Counted from the first letter of the stretch, positions 1-7,392 are shown. The stretch: DNA of 21,970 nt from Desulfovibrionaceae bacterium (GCA_017613475.1 JAGADT010000008.1:1-21970); one strand, 5' to 3'. Numbers and translations are program-made. Notes: generated from the letters alone by a model not told the origin.

Positions 1-218
1 CCAAAAATCTGGCCGCTTCTGGAGGCGCAGGCCTGGAGCATGGCAAAAATAAGCTCCTGCTTGCGCATGGAACTGGCATTTTCAATGTCATGCTCTTCAG
101 CCAGCCTCATGAGCGCAGACATGCTCATGGTCTTGAGTTCCGAAAGGTTCAGCGTAGCGCTTTCCTGTACCTGGGGATCGTATTCTTCTTGATCGGAGAC
201 AGTGAGTTTCTTCCGCAT
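1..218 (-). CDS. rho: Transcription termination factor Rho, N-terminal fragment (gene runs off the left edge)
   Basis: This is the first 72 codons of Rho, the hexameric RNA-dependent ATPase that ends transcription of untranslated RNA. The visible part is the helical Rho N-terminal domain. The stretch NLSELKTMSMSALMRLAEEH followed by IENASSMRKQELIFAMLQ matches the family pattern of Leu-rich helices and the 'RKQ-IF-LL' signature, and it ends in SGQIFG, which normally leads into the cold-shock-like RNA-binding domain. A short charged leader (MRKKLTVSDQEEYDPQ) precedes the domain. The ATG at 216-218 is chosen because it is the nearest start to the domain, although no good Shine-Dalgarno is visible. 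Alanine racemase lies upstream on the same strand across 285 bp. The RNA-binding and ATPase domains lie outside the window. Confidence 0.93.
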   Translation of the reverse strand, partial: MRKKLTVSDQEEYDPQVQESATLNLSELKTMSMSALMRLAEEHDIENASSMRKQELIFAMLQACASRSGQIF

Positions 219-273
219 ACCGTGTGGAGATGAAAAGAATGTTTGAGTGTTTTTGATGAGAGGGGAGGAGGGG
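219..273 (-). promoter_or_regulatory. C-rich, G-poor leader just upstream of rho (candidate rut site)
   Basis: Read on the minus strand, the 55 nt before the rho start hold about 24 C and only 2 G, the two G being next to the start codon. A C-rich, G-poor, unstructured RNA is what Rho binds (a rut site). In E. coli rho is known to be attenuated by its own product through its leader. That this leader works in the same way is inference from composition and position. Confidence 0.4.
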
Positions 274-503
274 CTGCAACGGCCACAGCAAAAGACATCA
301 CGCAGTTAACGGAATGAATGGAACGGACGTTGCGGGGAAAGATAAGAAAGAGACGGCGGGAGCCGCTGTTGCTGTAGTAGCGCAAGAGGCTCCCTTTTGC
401 AAGAGGAAAAGTCTTTTTAAGGCGTATTTTCCATTTGCGCCGTGTTATCCGCGAAACTCCTGCGGCAGATAGAAATAGTGCCGGAAGACGGGGAACTTAC
501 CGT
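274..503. other. alr-rho intergenic region
   Basis: No gene is visible between the alr stop and the rho leader. A 7-bp inverted repeat (GGGAGCC at 358-364, GGCTCCC at 388-394) and a small nested stem (CGGC-TCCC-GCCG on the minus strand) followed by a pyrimidine-rich run could form a weak terminator after alr. A poor minus-strand promoter match for rho is TTGCAA (397-402) with GTAGTA (374-379, read as TACTAC) at 17-bp spacing. Neither is strong. Confidence 0.3.
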
Positions 504-1658
504 TTATGGCAGAAAAATACGTCTGTTGCGGCCAAGGGAGCAGAGTACCTCGTAAGAGATCGTTCCTGCCCAGCCTGCCATTTCGCGGGCAGTGATCGGC
601 TGGACGGCAGAAGTATCAGGGCCTCCCAAAATCCACACGGTATCTCCCCGGGTCGTGTCCGGCTGCTCAGTTACGTCTATGAGGGACATCTGCATGCAGA
701 CCCTGCCGATAATTGGCGCGCGGCCGCCTTTCAGGCAGACAAATCCCTTATTTGACAATGCCCGTGAAAATCCTTCCGCATAGCCAGCTGCGATAATGGC
801 TACGCGCCTGGGGGAAGGCGCCGTATAGGTGTGCCCGTAGCTCACGCTGTCGCCTTGCTGCAGTGTGTAGACGGCAAGCACGGAGGTTTGCGCTTCCATA
901 ACGGGGAGGACATCCGAGCCGAGTTTTTCCCTGTCCGTACCTGCAAGGGGATTTTCCCCATACAGGACAATCCCGGGGCGTGTCAGCTCAAGGGCAAAGG
1001 GCGCCGCCGCTTCCAGTTCCGGGAATTTGCGGCAGTATTGGGGCCACGATAGCAGACCTGGTGAATTAAGGCAGGAAGCTTTCATTGCTGGGAATGTGGT
1101 CCGCAGGCTGGATACGCATGAAGAAAAAGTATTGATTTGCCACAGGGTTACTTGGTCACCGGCTTCTTCATCGGCACAAGCCAAGTGGGTGATGGCAATC
1201 TGAGGGCGGAGAAAAGGGAAGGACTGCAGCGTTTCAGTGAGCTTGGGCATATCCTCAAGGGTGAAGCCAAGCCTGTTCATGCCCGTGTTGCATTTTATGG
1301 CAATGTCTGCGGGTCTGCCGCAGTCAGCCATCTGCTTGAGTACGGCAAAGGAATGGATCAGCGGCATGATCTTGTATTCAGCGGCAAGCATGGCGTCTTC
1401 AGGCTGGAGCAGCCCCAGAAGCGCCACGATGTTGGCCTTGACGCCTGCCTTTCTCAGGCGGACGCCTTCATCCACAGCGCCGATAGCAAACCATCCTGTC
1501 CCTTCCGATTCAAGAATGGCTGCGGTCTCTTCCAGACCATGCCCGTAGGCGTCCGCCTTGATAACGGGCATGATGCCGCGGCAGCGGGCCTTGAGGCAGC
1601 GGGCGTTATGGCGCAGCCTGTCAGTATGAATGAGGATTTTTACTCCGTCGTTGATCAT
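504..1658 (-). CDS. alr: Alanine racemase
   Basis: This PLP enzyme interconverts L- and D-alanine in the cytoplasm and supplies D-Ala for peptidoglycan. The protein has 384 residues, a normal family length. The PLP-binding lysine is K34 in PVIKADAYGHG, and the second catalytic base is Y274 in SVSYGHTY. The barrel motif NTGMNRLG (about 124-131), the phosphate-site RPGIVLYG (about 227-234) and IGRVCMQMSLIDVT (about 317-330) are all present, as is the C-terminal ISYEVLCSLGRNR. The ATG at 1656-1658 has an AAGGAGA Shine-Dalgarno at good spacing. Rho lies downstream on the same strand, but the 285-bp gap argues against tight coupling. A divergent acyl-CoA ligase gene lies upstream. Nothing is truncated or missing. 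Confidence 0.96.
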   Translation of the reverse strand: MINDGVKILIHTDRLRHNARCLKARCRGIMPVIKADAYGHGLEETAAILESEGTGWFAIGAVDEGVRLRKAGVKANIVALLGLLQPEDAMLAAEYKIMPLIHSFAVLKQMADCGRPADIAIKCNTGMNRLGFTLEDMPKLTETLQSFPFLRPQIAITHLACADEEAGDQVTLWQINTFSSCVSSLRTTFPAMKASCLNSPGLLSWPQYCRKFPELEAAAPFALELTRPGIVLYGENPLAGTDREKLGSDVLPVMEAQTSVLAVYTLQQGDSVSYGHTYTAPSPRRVAIIAAGYAEGFSRALSNKGFVCLKGGRAPIIGRVCMQMSLIDVTEQPDTTRGDTVWILGGPDTSAVQPITAREMAGWAGTISYEVLCSLGRNRRIFLP

Positions 1659-1792
1659 GAGAGCGTTTCTCCTTGAGCATAGTGGGGATGATGAAAAATC
1701 CTTGCGTGTTCTTAGTACGCTTTTTCAGGCACGGGGAAAAGGAGGGAATTGGGTGATTTTTGGAAGCCATGGTCAGAAATGGCGCAAATAAC

Positions 1793-1821
1793 TTGACCAT
1801 TTTTTCTATTATGCTTACAAA
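1793..1821 (+). promoter_or_regulatory. Candidate sigma-70-type promoter for the acyl-CoA ligase gene
   Basis: TTGACC (1793-1798) and TACAAA (1816-1821) are separated by 17 bp, about 100 bp before the ligase start. The -35 box is good (5 of 6) and the -10 box is moderate (4 of 6). The surrounding DNA is AT-rich. Confidence 0.45.
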
Positions 1822-1835
1822 AATTTTTGTACAGC

Positions 1836-1855
1836 TCACAGGTTTTTTCCTGTGA
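1836..1855. promoter_or_regulatory. Perfect 7-bp dyad TCACAGG-N6-CCTGTGA
   Basis: TCACAGG at 1836-1842 and CCTGTGA at 1849-1855 flank six T residues. The dyad starts 15 bp after the candidate -10 box, so it would overlap the transcription start area or form a hairpin in the 5' leader. It could be an operator for a fatty-acid-responsive repressor, but no regulator is identified. The half-sites are in the opposite order to a CRP site. Confidence 0.4.
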
Positions 1856-1924
1856 TGCCGTTGTGAAAATCTTTTGGCCTGCGGGTCGATTTTTCCGCCG
1901 TATTCTTGCACGGAAGGAGTATAT

Positions 1925-4036
1925 ATGGCTGAGCAAATTTCAGGGGATTCTGTGAAAGACGCCTCCGTTTCTTCTGTTGCAGATGAGCGTCCCGGCTGGT
2001 GGCGGCATTTTGAAGACCGTCCGCTTCCTGATGTCAATTTCCGAAAAATGCCGCTGACTGACGTCCTTGATGAGGCGGCTCGTTTGCATGGCAACAGGGT
2101 TGCCGTGCGTTTTCAGAATTTGAAGTGGAGCTATGCCCGCCTGAAGGACCTGGCTGAGGCGTTTGCCGCTTCCCTTCGCCTGCGGGGCGTAAACCCGGGA
2201 GACAGGGTAGCCATTATGCTGCCCAATATCCCTCAGACGGTCGTCGCCTTGTGGGGCGTGCTGAAAGCAGGCGCAGTGGTGGTCATGACCAATCCCCTGT
2301 ATATGGAGAAGGAACTGACCCACCATTTCGCGGATTCGCGGGCAGATATCCTGATTACCTTGGATTTGCTGTGGCCTAAAATTGAGCCGCTTTGGCCAAA
2401 GCTTGGTCTGCGCTGGTGCGCGGTAACGCGTATTGCTGACGGGCTTGCCTTCCCCCTGAACCTTATCCAGCCATGGAAGGCACGCAGGGAAGGCCATGCC
2501 CCGGTTGTGCCTTACGACGGCAAGAAAATACTGCGCTGGAAAACGCTGCTCAAAACGCGCGAACGCTATGCAGCCGAGATCCGTGAGCCAGAGCAGGATT
2601 TGGCTTTGCTCCAATACACAGGCGGAACAACTGGCGTTTCCAAGGCCGCCATGCTCAGCCATCAAAACCTGGCTGCCCAGATGCAGATCATCCAGTCGAT
2701 TATTGGCGGCGATGCTTCCAGCAAGCAATACACCTTCCTTTCCATCATGCCCTTTTTCCATGTTTTTGGGCTGGTAGGCAATATCATTCTTCCTGCATTG
2801 TATGCGGGCACCACGATTCCTGTACCTAGGTATACGCCTGGGGATCTTCTCCGCACTATTCAGAAGTATCGCCCTAATTTCTTTGTGGGCGCGCCTTCTG
2901 TATATATGTCGCTTATGCAGCAGAAGGATATTTCCAAATATGATTTGACGTGTATTGAACTGTGCATTTCCGGGTCGGCTCCGTTCCCCAAGGAAGCGAT
3001 GGTCCAGTTCCAGAAAATGACGGGCGCCCATATTACAGAAGGTCTTGGCCTTACCGAGGCTTCCCCCTGCGTTGCAGCCAACCCCTTGTACGGGCTTCAG
3101 AAAATTGGATCTGTGGGTACGCCTCTGCCTGGTACAGAGCTGCGTATTGTGGATACGGAAACGGGCACGAAGGTTTTGGGTGATAACGAACCTGGCGAAT
3201 TGATCGTCCGTGGCCCGCAGGTCATGCTTGGCTACTGGAACCGCCCTGAAGAAACGGCTCTTACACTGCGCAACGGCTGGCTTTACACAGGCGATATCGC
3301 GTACAGGGATGAGGATGGCTATTATTTTATTGTTGACCGCAAGAAAGATATGGCCATTGTCGGCGGGTACAATGTGTATCCGCATGAAGTAGACGAAGTC
3401 CTTTACGAGCATCCGAAGGTTGCGGAAGCTGTGGCCGTAAGCGTGCCCCACCGCACCCGCGGGGAAACGCTGAAGGCTTATATCGTGCCCAAAAAGGGAG
3501 AAACGCTGACGGTTCCTGAGCTGGTGGCGCATTGCCGTGCCAAGCTGGCCAATTATAAAGTTCCAAAATTCTTTGAATTCCGTACCGAATTGCCCAAAAC
3601 GCTTGTCGGCAAGGTTTTGCGCCGTGTCCTTCGTGAAGAAGAGGAACAAAAGCTTCGAGAGAAGGCTGGAGAGCTGATGGATAAAGCCAAGGAGCAGGCG
3701 GAAAACCTGGCAGGGATAGCCAGGGAACATGCGGGCACTCTGGCAGATAAGGCGAAAGTCCGTGCCGGAGAGCTGATGGACAAGGCCAGGGAACAGGCAG
3801 GCACCTTGGCAGACAAGGCTAAAGAGCACGCGGGCAGCCTGGCAGGCAAAGCTATGGAACGTGCAGGGGATTTGATGGATAAAGCAAGGGACCGTGCTGA
3901 TGAACTGGCTGATAAGGCAAAGCTTCGCGCTGGAGAACTTATGGGCAAGGCACGGGAGCGCCTGAGTGAAAGCAAGGCTCCCTCTGATGATTCAAAAAAC
4001 GGGCCTGATGATACTGCTCCTTCTGATAGCCATTAG
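1925..4036 (+). CDS. fadD: Long-chain fatty acyl-CoA ligase with a C-terminal 11-residue-repeat tail
   Basis: This AMP-forming ligase activates a carboxylic acid, probably a long-chain fatty acid, to its CoA thioester. The core (about 1-578) carries the ATP-loop YTGGTTG (231-237), the A5 motif GLTEA (375-379), GWLYTGD (451-457) followed by DRKKD and GGYNVYP, and the catalytic C-terminal lysine K563 in LVGKVLRR. E. coli FadD has 561 residues; this protein has 703. The extra part is a highly charged helix made of nine 11-residue repeats (581-679) and a short acidic, disordered-looking end (680-703). The ATG at 1925 follows GGAAGGAG by five bases; a longer frame beginning at 1874 lacks such a site. 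A strong terminator follows, so the gene is probably monocistronic. The enzyme family is clear. The chain-length preference and the role of the tail are inference. Confidence 0.93.
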   Translation: MAEQISGDSVKDASVSSVADERPGWWRHFEDRPLPDVNFRKMPLTDVLDEAARLHGNRVAVRFQNLKWSYARLKDLAEAFAASLRLRGVNPGDRVAIMLPNIPQTVVALWGVLKAGAVVVMTNPLYMEKELTHHFADSRADILITLDLLWPKIEPLWPKLGLRWCAVTRIADGLAFPLNLIQPWKARREGHAPVVPYDGKKILRWKTLLKTRERYAAEIREPEQDLALLQYTGGTTGVSKAAMLSHQNLAAQMQIIQSIIGGDASSKQYTFLSIMPFFHVFGLVGNIILPALYAGTTIPVPRYTPGDLLRTIQKYRPNFFVGAPSVYMSLMQQKDISKYDLTCIELCISGSAPFPKEAMVQFQKMTGAHITEGLGLTEASPCVAANPLYGLQKIGSVGTPLPGTELRIVDTETGTKVLGDNEPGELIVRGPQVMLGYWNRPEETALTLRNGWLYTGDIAYRDEDGYYFIVDRKKDMAIVGGYNVYPHEVDEVLYEHPKVAEAVAVSVPHRTRGETLKAYIVPKKGETLTVPELVAHCRAKLANYKVPKFFEFRTELPKTLVGKVLRRVLREEEEQKLREKAGELMDKAKEQAENLAGIAREHAGTLADKAKVRAGELMDKAREQAGTLADKAKEHAGSLAGKAMERAGDLMDKARDRADELADKAKLRAGELMGKARERLSESKAPSDDSKNGPDDTAPSDSH
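3665..3961 (+). repeat. Nine tandem 33-bp repeats encoding 11-residue amphipathic units
   Basis: The array lies within the ligase gene, codons 581-679, and is exactly 9 x 33 bp with no indels. The units read AGELMDKAKEQ, AENLAGIAREH, AGTLADKAKVR, AGELMDKAREQ, AGTLADKAKEH, AGSLAGKAMER, AGDLMDKARDR, ADELADKAKLR and AGELMGKARER. The consensus is A-G-x-L-(M/A)-(D/G)-K-A-(K/R)-x-(polar/charged). Eleven-residue periodicity is typical of lipid-binding amphipathic helices (apolipoproteins, alpha-synuclein, perilipins) and of group 3 LEA proteins. The DNA copies vary at silent positions, so the array is maintained at the protein level rather than freshly duplicated. Confidence 0.93.
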
Positions 4037-4060
4037 CATTGATTGTTTGAATGCAGAAAT

Positions 4061-4100
4061 AAGCGGACTTGTTTGAAAAAACAGTCCGCTTTTTGTTTTT
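4061..4100 (+). terminator. Rho-independent terminator after the acyl-CoA ligase gene
   Basis: AAGCGGACT (4061-4069) pairs perfectly with AGTCCGCTT (4083-4091), and an inner GTTT/AAAC pairing closes a four-base loop. A T-rich run (TTTTGTTTTT) follows directly. It begins 24 bp after the ligase stop codon. Confidence 0.88.
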
Positions 4101-4285
4101 CCGGGAATCCTGCTGGCAGTCTGGTTTGTCGATGCCTCACAGCAGGCAGCAGGTTCAGGGAGAAAAAGCGGGACACGCGTCATCAGAACTGTATTTCACG
4201 GCAGTACTGTGCTGCGGCATAACGAACAGGGAACATGCAGGATAACTTCCGTCCGCCTCAGGTGTATCGGACGCTTTTAGGGAGC

Positions 4286-4314
4286 TTGTGCTTTGGAAAA
4301 GTATGGAGTAAACT
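4286..4314 (+). promoter_or_regulatory. Candidate promoter for the hisC-cmk-lgt cluster
   Basis: TTGTGC (4286-4291) and TAAACT (4309-4314) are 17 bp apart in an AT-rich stretch 40 bp before the hisC start. The hexamers are only partial matches, and position is the main support. Confidence 0.35.
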
Positions 4315-4354
4315 AAAAAGATAGTGATTTTTTGATTTGAAGTGAGGAATTCCT

Positions 4355-5488
4355 ATGTCCAGCCGAGCTTTTGCGCCGTTTATTAATCCTGTTGTCCGGC
4401 AGTTTGAAGCCTATGTGCCCGGACGTTCCATTGCTGAAATCCGTGAAGCTTACGGCGTAAGCCGGGTTATCAAGCTTGCCAGCAATGAAAATCCGCTTGG
4501 GGTTTCGCCTGCCGTACGTGAGGTGTTAAGGCAGCAGGCTGACTTAGTCTTCCGTTATCCTCAGTCAGGGAACCCGCGGCTGGTGAAGTCCATTGCGGAG
4601 TTTCATCATGTGGACCCTGCCCGCGTGTTCGTCAGCAATGGTTCTGACGAGCTCCTTGATCTGCTTTTCCGCGTGTGCGCGGAGCCCGGCGTGCATAATG
4701 TTGTTACAGCCCTGCCGTGTTTTGGGATTTATACCACGCAGGCGCGCTTCGCAGGCGTTGAGCTGCGTCAGGCACCTCTGCGTCCTGATTTTTCTGTGGA
4801 TCTGGATGCCATGCTTGCGCTTACGGATGAAAACACAACGCTGGTGTTTTTGACCTCTCCGGACAATCCTTCAGGACTGGCAGTTCCTAAAGAAAAAATG
4901 CTGCGTTTTGCCGAATCGTTGCCCAAGCAGTGCATGCTTGTGGCAGATCAGGCGTATGTTGATTTCGCACGCGAAGAGGATGGGGGCGAGGACGCATTTT
5001 CGCTGATTCCTGAACTGGAAGCGCATCCCAATATTGCCGTCGTCCGCACGTTCTCAAAAAGCCGCGGGCTTGCCGGTCTTCGTCTTGGCTACGGGATTCT
5101 GCCGGCGGATTTGGTTTCGTATCTTTGGCGGGTGCGCCTGCCATTTTCTGTCAACTTGCTGGCTGAAGAAGCGGGCATTGCGGCAATGAAGGATGTGGCG
5201 TTTTGGCGCGAAACGGTTCGCGTAGTCGAGCAGGGACGCCGCCAGCTGGAGCAGGGGCTTCAGGAGCTTGGCTGCAACGTCGTGCCAAGCCATGCTAATT
5301 TTATTTCATTTTGCCGTCCTGGCATGGAGAATGCCGGCGGCATCAATGAGGAGCTGCTGAAGCAGGGGGTGATTGCCCGCTGGCTTAAGAGTTACGGGCT
5401 GCCTGGCTATATGCGCGTTTCTGTCGGCACGGAAGAGGAGAACACGGTTTTCCTTGGCGCGCTTAAGGCTGCCCTTGCCGCTTGCTGA
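4355..5488 (+). CDS. hisC: Histidinol-phosphate aminotransferase
   Basis: This PLP aminotransferase of fold type I moves an amino group between glutamate and imidazole-acetol phosphate in histidine synthesis. The protein has 377 residues. Visible signatures are LASNENPLG near the N-terminus, SNGSDELLD, TSPDNPSG, VADQAYVDF and the PLP-lysine motif TFSKSRGLAGLRLGYG with K235. The C-terminus has the substrate-site pattern YMRVSVGTEEEN. The ATG at 4355 follows GAGGA by about six bases. cmk starts 21 bp after the stop, so the two are probably cotranscribed. No other his gene is nearby, so activity on aromatic 2-oxoacids, seen in some HisC relatives, cannot be excluded. Confidence 0.93.
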   Translation: MSSRAFAPFINPVVRQFEAYVPGRSIAEIREAYGVSRVIKLASNENPLGVSPAVREVLRQQADLVFRYPQSGNPRLVKSIAEFHHVDPARVFVSNGSDELLDLLFRVCAEPGVHNVVTALPCFGIYTTQARFAGVELRQAPLRPDFSVDLDAMLALTDENTTLVFLTSPDNPSGLAVPKEKMLRFAESLPKQCMLVADQAYVDFAREEDGGEDAFSLIPELEAHPNIAVVRTFSKSRGLAGLRLGYGILPADLVSYLWRVRLPFSVNLLAEEAGIAAMKDVAFWRETVRVVEQGRRQLEQGLQELGCNVVPSHANFISFCRPGMENAGGINEELLKQGVIARWLKSYGLPGYMRVSVGTEEENTVFLGALKAALAAC

Positions 5489-5509
5489 TCATAACTCCTG
5501 GAGAATGGT

Positions 5510-6184
5510 ATGAAAACGCTGCCGATTATCACTATTGATGGTCCTGCTGGAGTGGGCAAAAGCACGCTGGCCAAGGCAATGGCTCGCGAGATGCAGTGGC
5601 CGTATCTGGATACGGGAGCCATGTTCCGCACGTTGGCGCTGCGTCTTGGGCCAGGAGCTGAGTCTCTGCCTGATGCGGAACTTGCAGCCCGCTGCGAACA
5701 GATTCGCTTTGCTCTTGAAAACAGCGGGGATGGCGTAAAGCTGTTCTGCAACGGCCAATGTATCGGCAATGAAATCCGAACTGAAGAAGTCGGTAAAATG
5801 GCTTCGCTTATAGGAACGAATCCTGTAGTCCGTGAGTGCCTGAAAAAGGCGCAGCGCGCCATGGGTGAATCTTCTCCTCTGGTTGCGGAGGGACGCGATA
5901 TGGGCACTGTGGTCTTTCCTCAGGCGCGCTTCAAGTTTTTTTTGGACGCCAGCCCTGAGGTCAGGGCAGAGCGCCGCTGTCGGGAGCTTTTGGCACGGGG
6001 GCAGAGTGCGGACGTTCAAGCCATTGCAGAGCAGATTAGAGAGAGGGATGCCCTGGACCGCAATCGCCCTGTAGCGCCTCTGCGGGCCGCAGAGGATTCG
6101 AAGATTATTGATACCTCGCATCTTTCTGTTGATGAGGTGCTGGCTGTTATGCTTTCAGCAGTCAAGGCTGGAGGCCGTGAGTGA
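5510..6184 (+). CDS. cmk: Cytidylate kinase
   Basis: This enzyme transfers phosphate from ATP to CMP or dCMP, recycling pyrimidine nucleotides from RNA and phospholipid turnover. The protein has 224 residues, the usual length. The P-loop is GPAGVGKST (11-19). It is followed by YLDTGAMFR, which contacts the nucleotide, then VAEGRDMGTVVFP, FFLDASPEVRAERR and the lid-side RDALDRNRPVAPL, ending in IIDTSHLSVDEV. GGAG lies six bases before the ATG. Its stop codon overlaps the GTG start of lgt (GTGA), a classic sign of translational coupling. It lies in a compact cluster with hisC upstream and lgt downstream. Confidence 0.96.
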   Translation: MKTLPIITIDGPAGVGKSTLAKAMAREMQWPYLDTGAMFRTLALRLGPGAESLPDAELAARCEQIRFALENSGDGVKLFCNGQCIGNEIRTEEVGKMASLIGTNPVVRECLKKAQRAMGESSPLVAEGRDMGTVVFPQARFKFFLDASPEVRAERRCRELLARGQSADVQAIAEQIRERDALDRNRPVAPLRAAEDSKIIDTSHLSVDEVLAVMLSAVKAGGRE

Positions 6185-6957
6185 TTATTCAGCCATTTGA
6201 TCCTGTAGCCTTTTCCCTTGGTCCTATACAGGTCCATTGGTATGGGTGCATGTATCTTTTGGGCTTTCTGGCGGCATGGCGCCTTTGTCTGGCACGTGCT
6301 CCGCGCTACGGGTTGTCCTCAGCGCAGGTCTCAGATTTCATCACCTGGCTCATGCTGGGAGTCCTTGCTGGGGGGCGCATCGGCTATGTCCTTTTCTACG
6401 AGCTGTCGGTTTTTCTGGCTAATCCGCTGGAAATCCTATGCCTTTGGCATGGCGGCATGTCTTTTCATGGCGGATGCTGCGGGGTGTTGACAGCCGCATG
6501 GATATGGGCAAAGCGCCAGAAGCGTTCGTTCTGGAGCATGATGGATTTCATTGTGCCCACGGCACCGCCCGGCTTGTTTTTGGGACGGATCGGCAATTTT
6601 ATCAACGGTGAGCTCTGGGGGGCTGAAACAACGCTGCCATGGGGCATGGCAACTGCGCCGGATATGCCTCTCCGCCATCCTTCCCAGCTTTATGAGGCCG
6701 GATTGGAAGGCCTGCTCCTTTTCATTATTTTATGGCTGTACTCTTCCAAACCGCGCCCTGAAGGACATGTTTCAGGTCTGTTCGCCTTGCTGTACGCTGT
6801 GTTCCGCTGCCTTGTGGAGTTTGTGCGGAAGCCTGATCCACAGCTTGGTTATTTAGCCTGGGGCTGGCTGACCATGGGGCAGGTGCTCTGCCTGCCAATG
6901 ATAGCGCTTGGCTGCTGGCTTCTTTGCCGAAAGCCGTCAGGGGAGAACGAAGCCTAG
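6181..6957 (+). CDS. lgt: Prolipoprotein diacylglyceryl transferase
   Basis: This inner-membrane enzyme moves diacylglycerol from phosphatidylglycerol onto the lipobox cysteine of prolipoproteins, the first step of lipoprotein maturation. The protein has 258 residues and several hydrophobic helices. The Lgt signature GRIGNFINGELWG (135-147) is intact. The family arginine is R136 and the family histidine is H96 in GGMSFHGG. GGRIGYVLFYE, RHPSQLYEAGLEG and LVEFVRKPDPQLG also match the family. The start is GTG at 6181, overlapping the cmk stop, with GGAGG at 6170-6174. The C-terminal end after the last helix is short and polar. Downstream there is a 156-bp gap before infA. Confidence 0.96.
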   Translation: MIIQPFDPVAFSLGPIQVHWYGCMYLLGFLAAWRLCLARAPRYGLSSAQVSDFITWLMLGVLAGGRIGYVLFYELSVFLANPLEILCLWHGGMSFHGGCCGVLTAAWIWAKRQKRSFWSMMDFIVPTAPPGLFLGRIGNFINGELWGAETTLPWGMATAPDMPLRHPSQLYEAGLEGLLLFIILWLYSSKPRPEGHVSGLFALLYAVFRCLVEFVRKPDPQLGYLAWGWLTMGQVLCLPMIALGCWLLCRKPSGENEA

Positions 6958-6984
6958 CCCTGCCATTGACAGCCAAGGCTTTTT

Positions 6985-6999
6985 GGGGCAATTTGCCCC
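6985..6999. promoter_or_regulatory. Short perfect dyad GGGGCAA-T-TTGCCCC in the infA leader region
   Basis: Two 7-bp arms flank a single T, 28 bp after the lgt stop. No T-run follows, so it is not a standard terminator; it could be an operator. Two TTGACA hexamers (6966-6971, 7057-7062) occur in the lgt-infA gap, but neither has a convincing -10 partner at normal spacing. Confidence 0.3.
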
Positions 7000-7113
7000 G
7001 GATACATATAGCTTTTCAGCGATGCTAATTTTAGCCGCAATTTTAGCCTCTCTGTTTTGACAGGCAGGGCGGCTTCAATTGTGGATGAAACGCTGGATTA
7101 TTCAGGAGGACAC

Positions 7114-7332
7114 ATGGCCAAAGAAGGCGCCATTGAAGTTGACGGTGTTGTGCAGGAAGCTTTGCCCAACGCCATGTTTCTTGTTGAGCTTGAGAACGGG
7201 CATACTGTTCTGGCCCATATCTCTGGCAAAATGCGCAAGTTCTATATCCGTATTTTACCTGGCGATCGCGTGAAGGTCGAGCTCTCCCCCTATGATTTGA
7301 CTCGCGGGCGCATCACGTACCGTATGAAATAG
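7114..7332 (+). CDS. infA: Translation initiation factor IF-1
   Basis: IF-1 is a small OB-fold protein that binds the ribosomal A site during initiation. The 72 residues equal the E. coli length and match it nearly end to end: MAKEGAIEVDG, LPNAMFLVELENGH, VLAHISGKMRKFYIRIL, GDRVKVELSPYDLTRGRI. The frame is open further upstream to 7057, but ATG 7114 is chosen because AGGAGG (7104-7109) lies just before it and the family begins there. It appears to be a single-gene unit, closed by a strong hairpin terminator about 30 bp downstream. Confidence 0.97.
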   Translation: MAKEGAIEVDGVVQEALPNAMFLVELENGHTVLAHISGKMRKFYIRILPGDRVKVELSPYDLTRGRITYRMK

Positions 7333-7361
7333 CTGCCTGTTTTGAAGCATATTGCATTTAA

Positions 7362-7392
7362 GGGCGGATCCTTACCAGGGTCCGCCTTTTAT
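7362..7392 (+). terminator. Rho-independent terminator after infA
   Basis: GGCGGATCCT (7363-7372) pairs with AGGGTCCGCC (7377-7386), with one G-T pair and a TACC loop, followed by TTTTATTA. The gene on the opposite strand (thiM) ends 40 bp further on, so the hairpin may also act weakly against readthrough from that side, although the T-run on that side is poor. Confidence 0.85.

Larger units (their letters stand above)
1659..1924. other. Divergent control region between alr and the acyl-CoA ligase gene
   Basis: This 266-bp region separates the divergently transcribed alr and ligase genes. It has AT-rich runs, one plausible plus-strand promoter, a perfect dyad and a strong ribosome-binding site (GGAAGGAG, 1912-1919) five bases before the ligase ATG. 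I see no small gene. Confidence 0.5.
4037..4354. other. Intergenic region between the ligase gene and hisC
   Basis: This 318-bp stretch holds the ligase terminator at its left end and a candidate hisC promoter at its right end. The part from about 4101 to 4285 shows no open frame with a start and ribosome-binding site and no clear structure. Confidence 0.5.

Noticed and set aside
1836..1855. CRP/FNR-type site before the acyl-CoA ligase gene
   Set aside because: The half-sites are in the reverse order (TCACA then TGTGA) compared with a CRP site, so the match is only superficial.
1940..3829. Very long open frame (over 600 codons) antisense to the acyl-CoA ligase gene
   Set aside because: It mirrors the codon pattern of the ligase, has no recognisable domain and no ribosome-binding site; such shadows are common in coding DNA of this composition.
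3665..3961. Tandem 33-bp repeats as a CRISPR array or minisatellite
   Set aside because: The units are contiguous without spacers, in frame, and conserved at protein level; they are part of the ligase gene.
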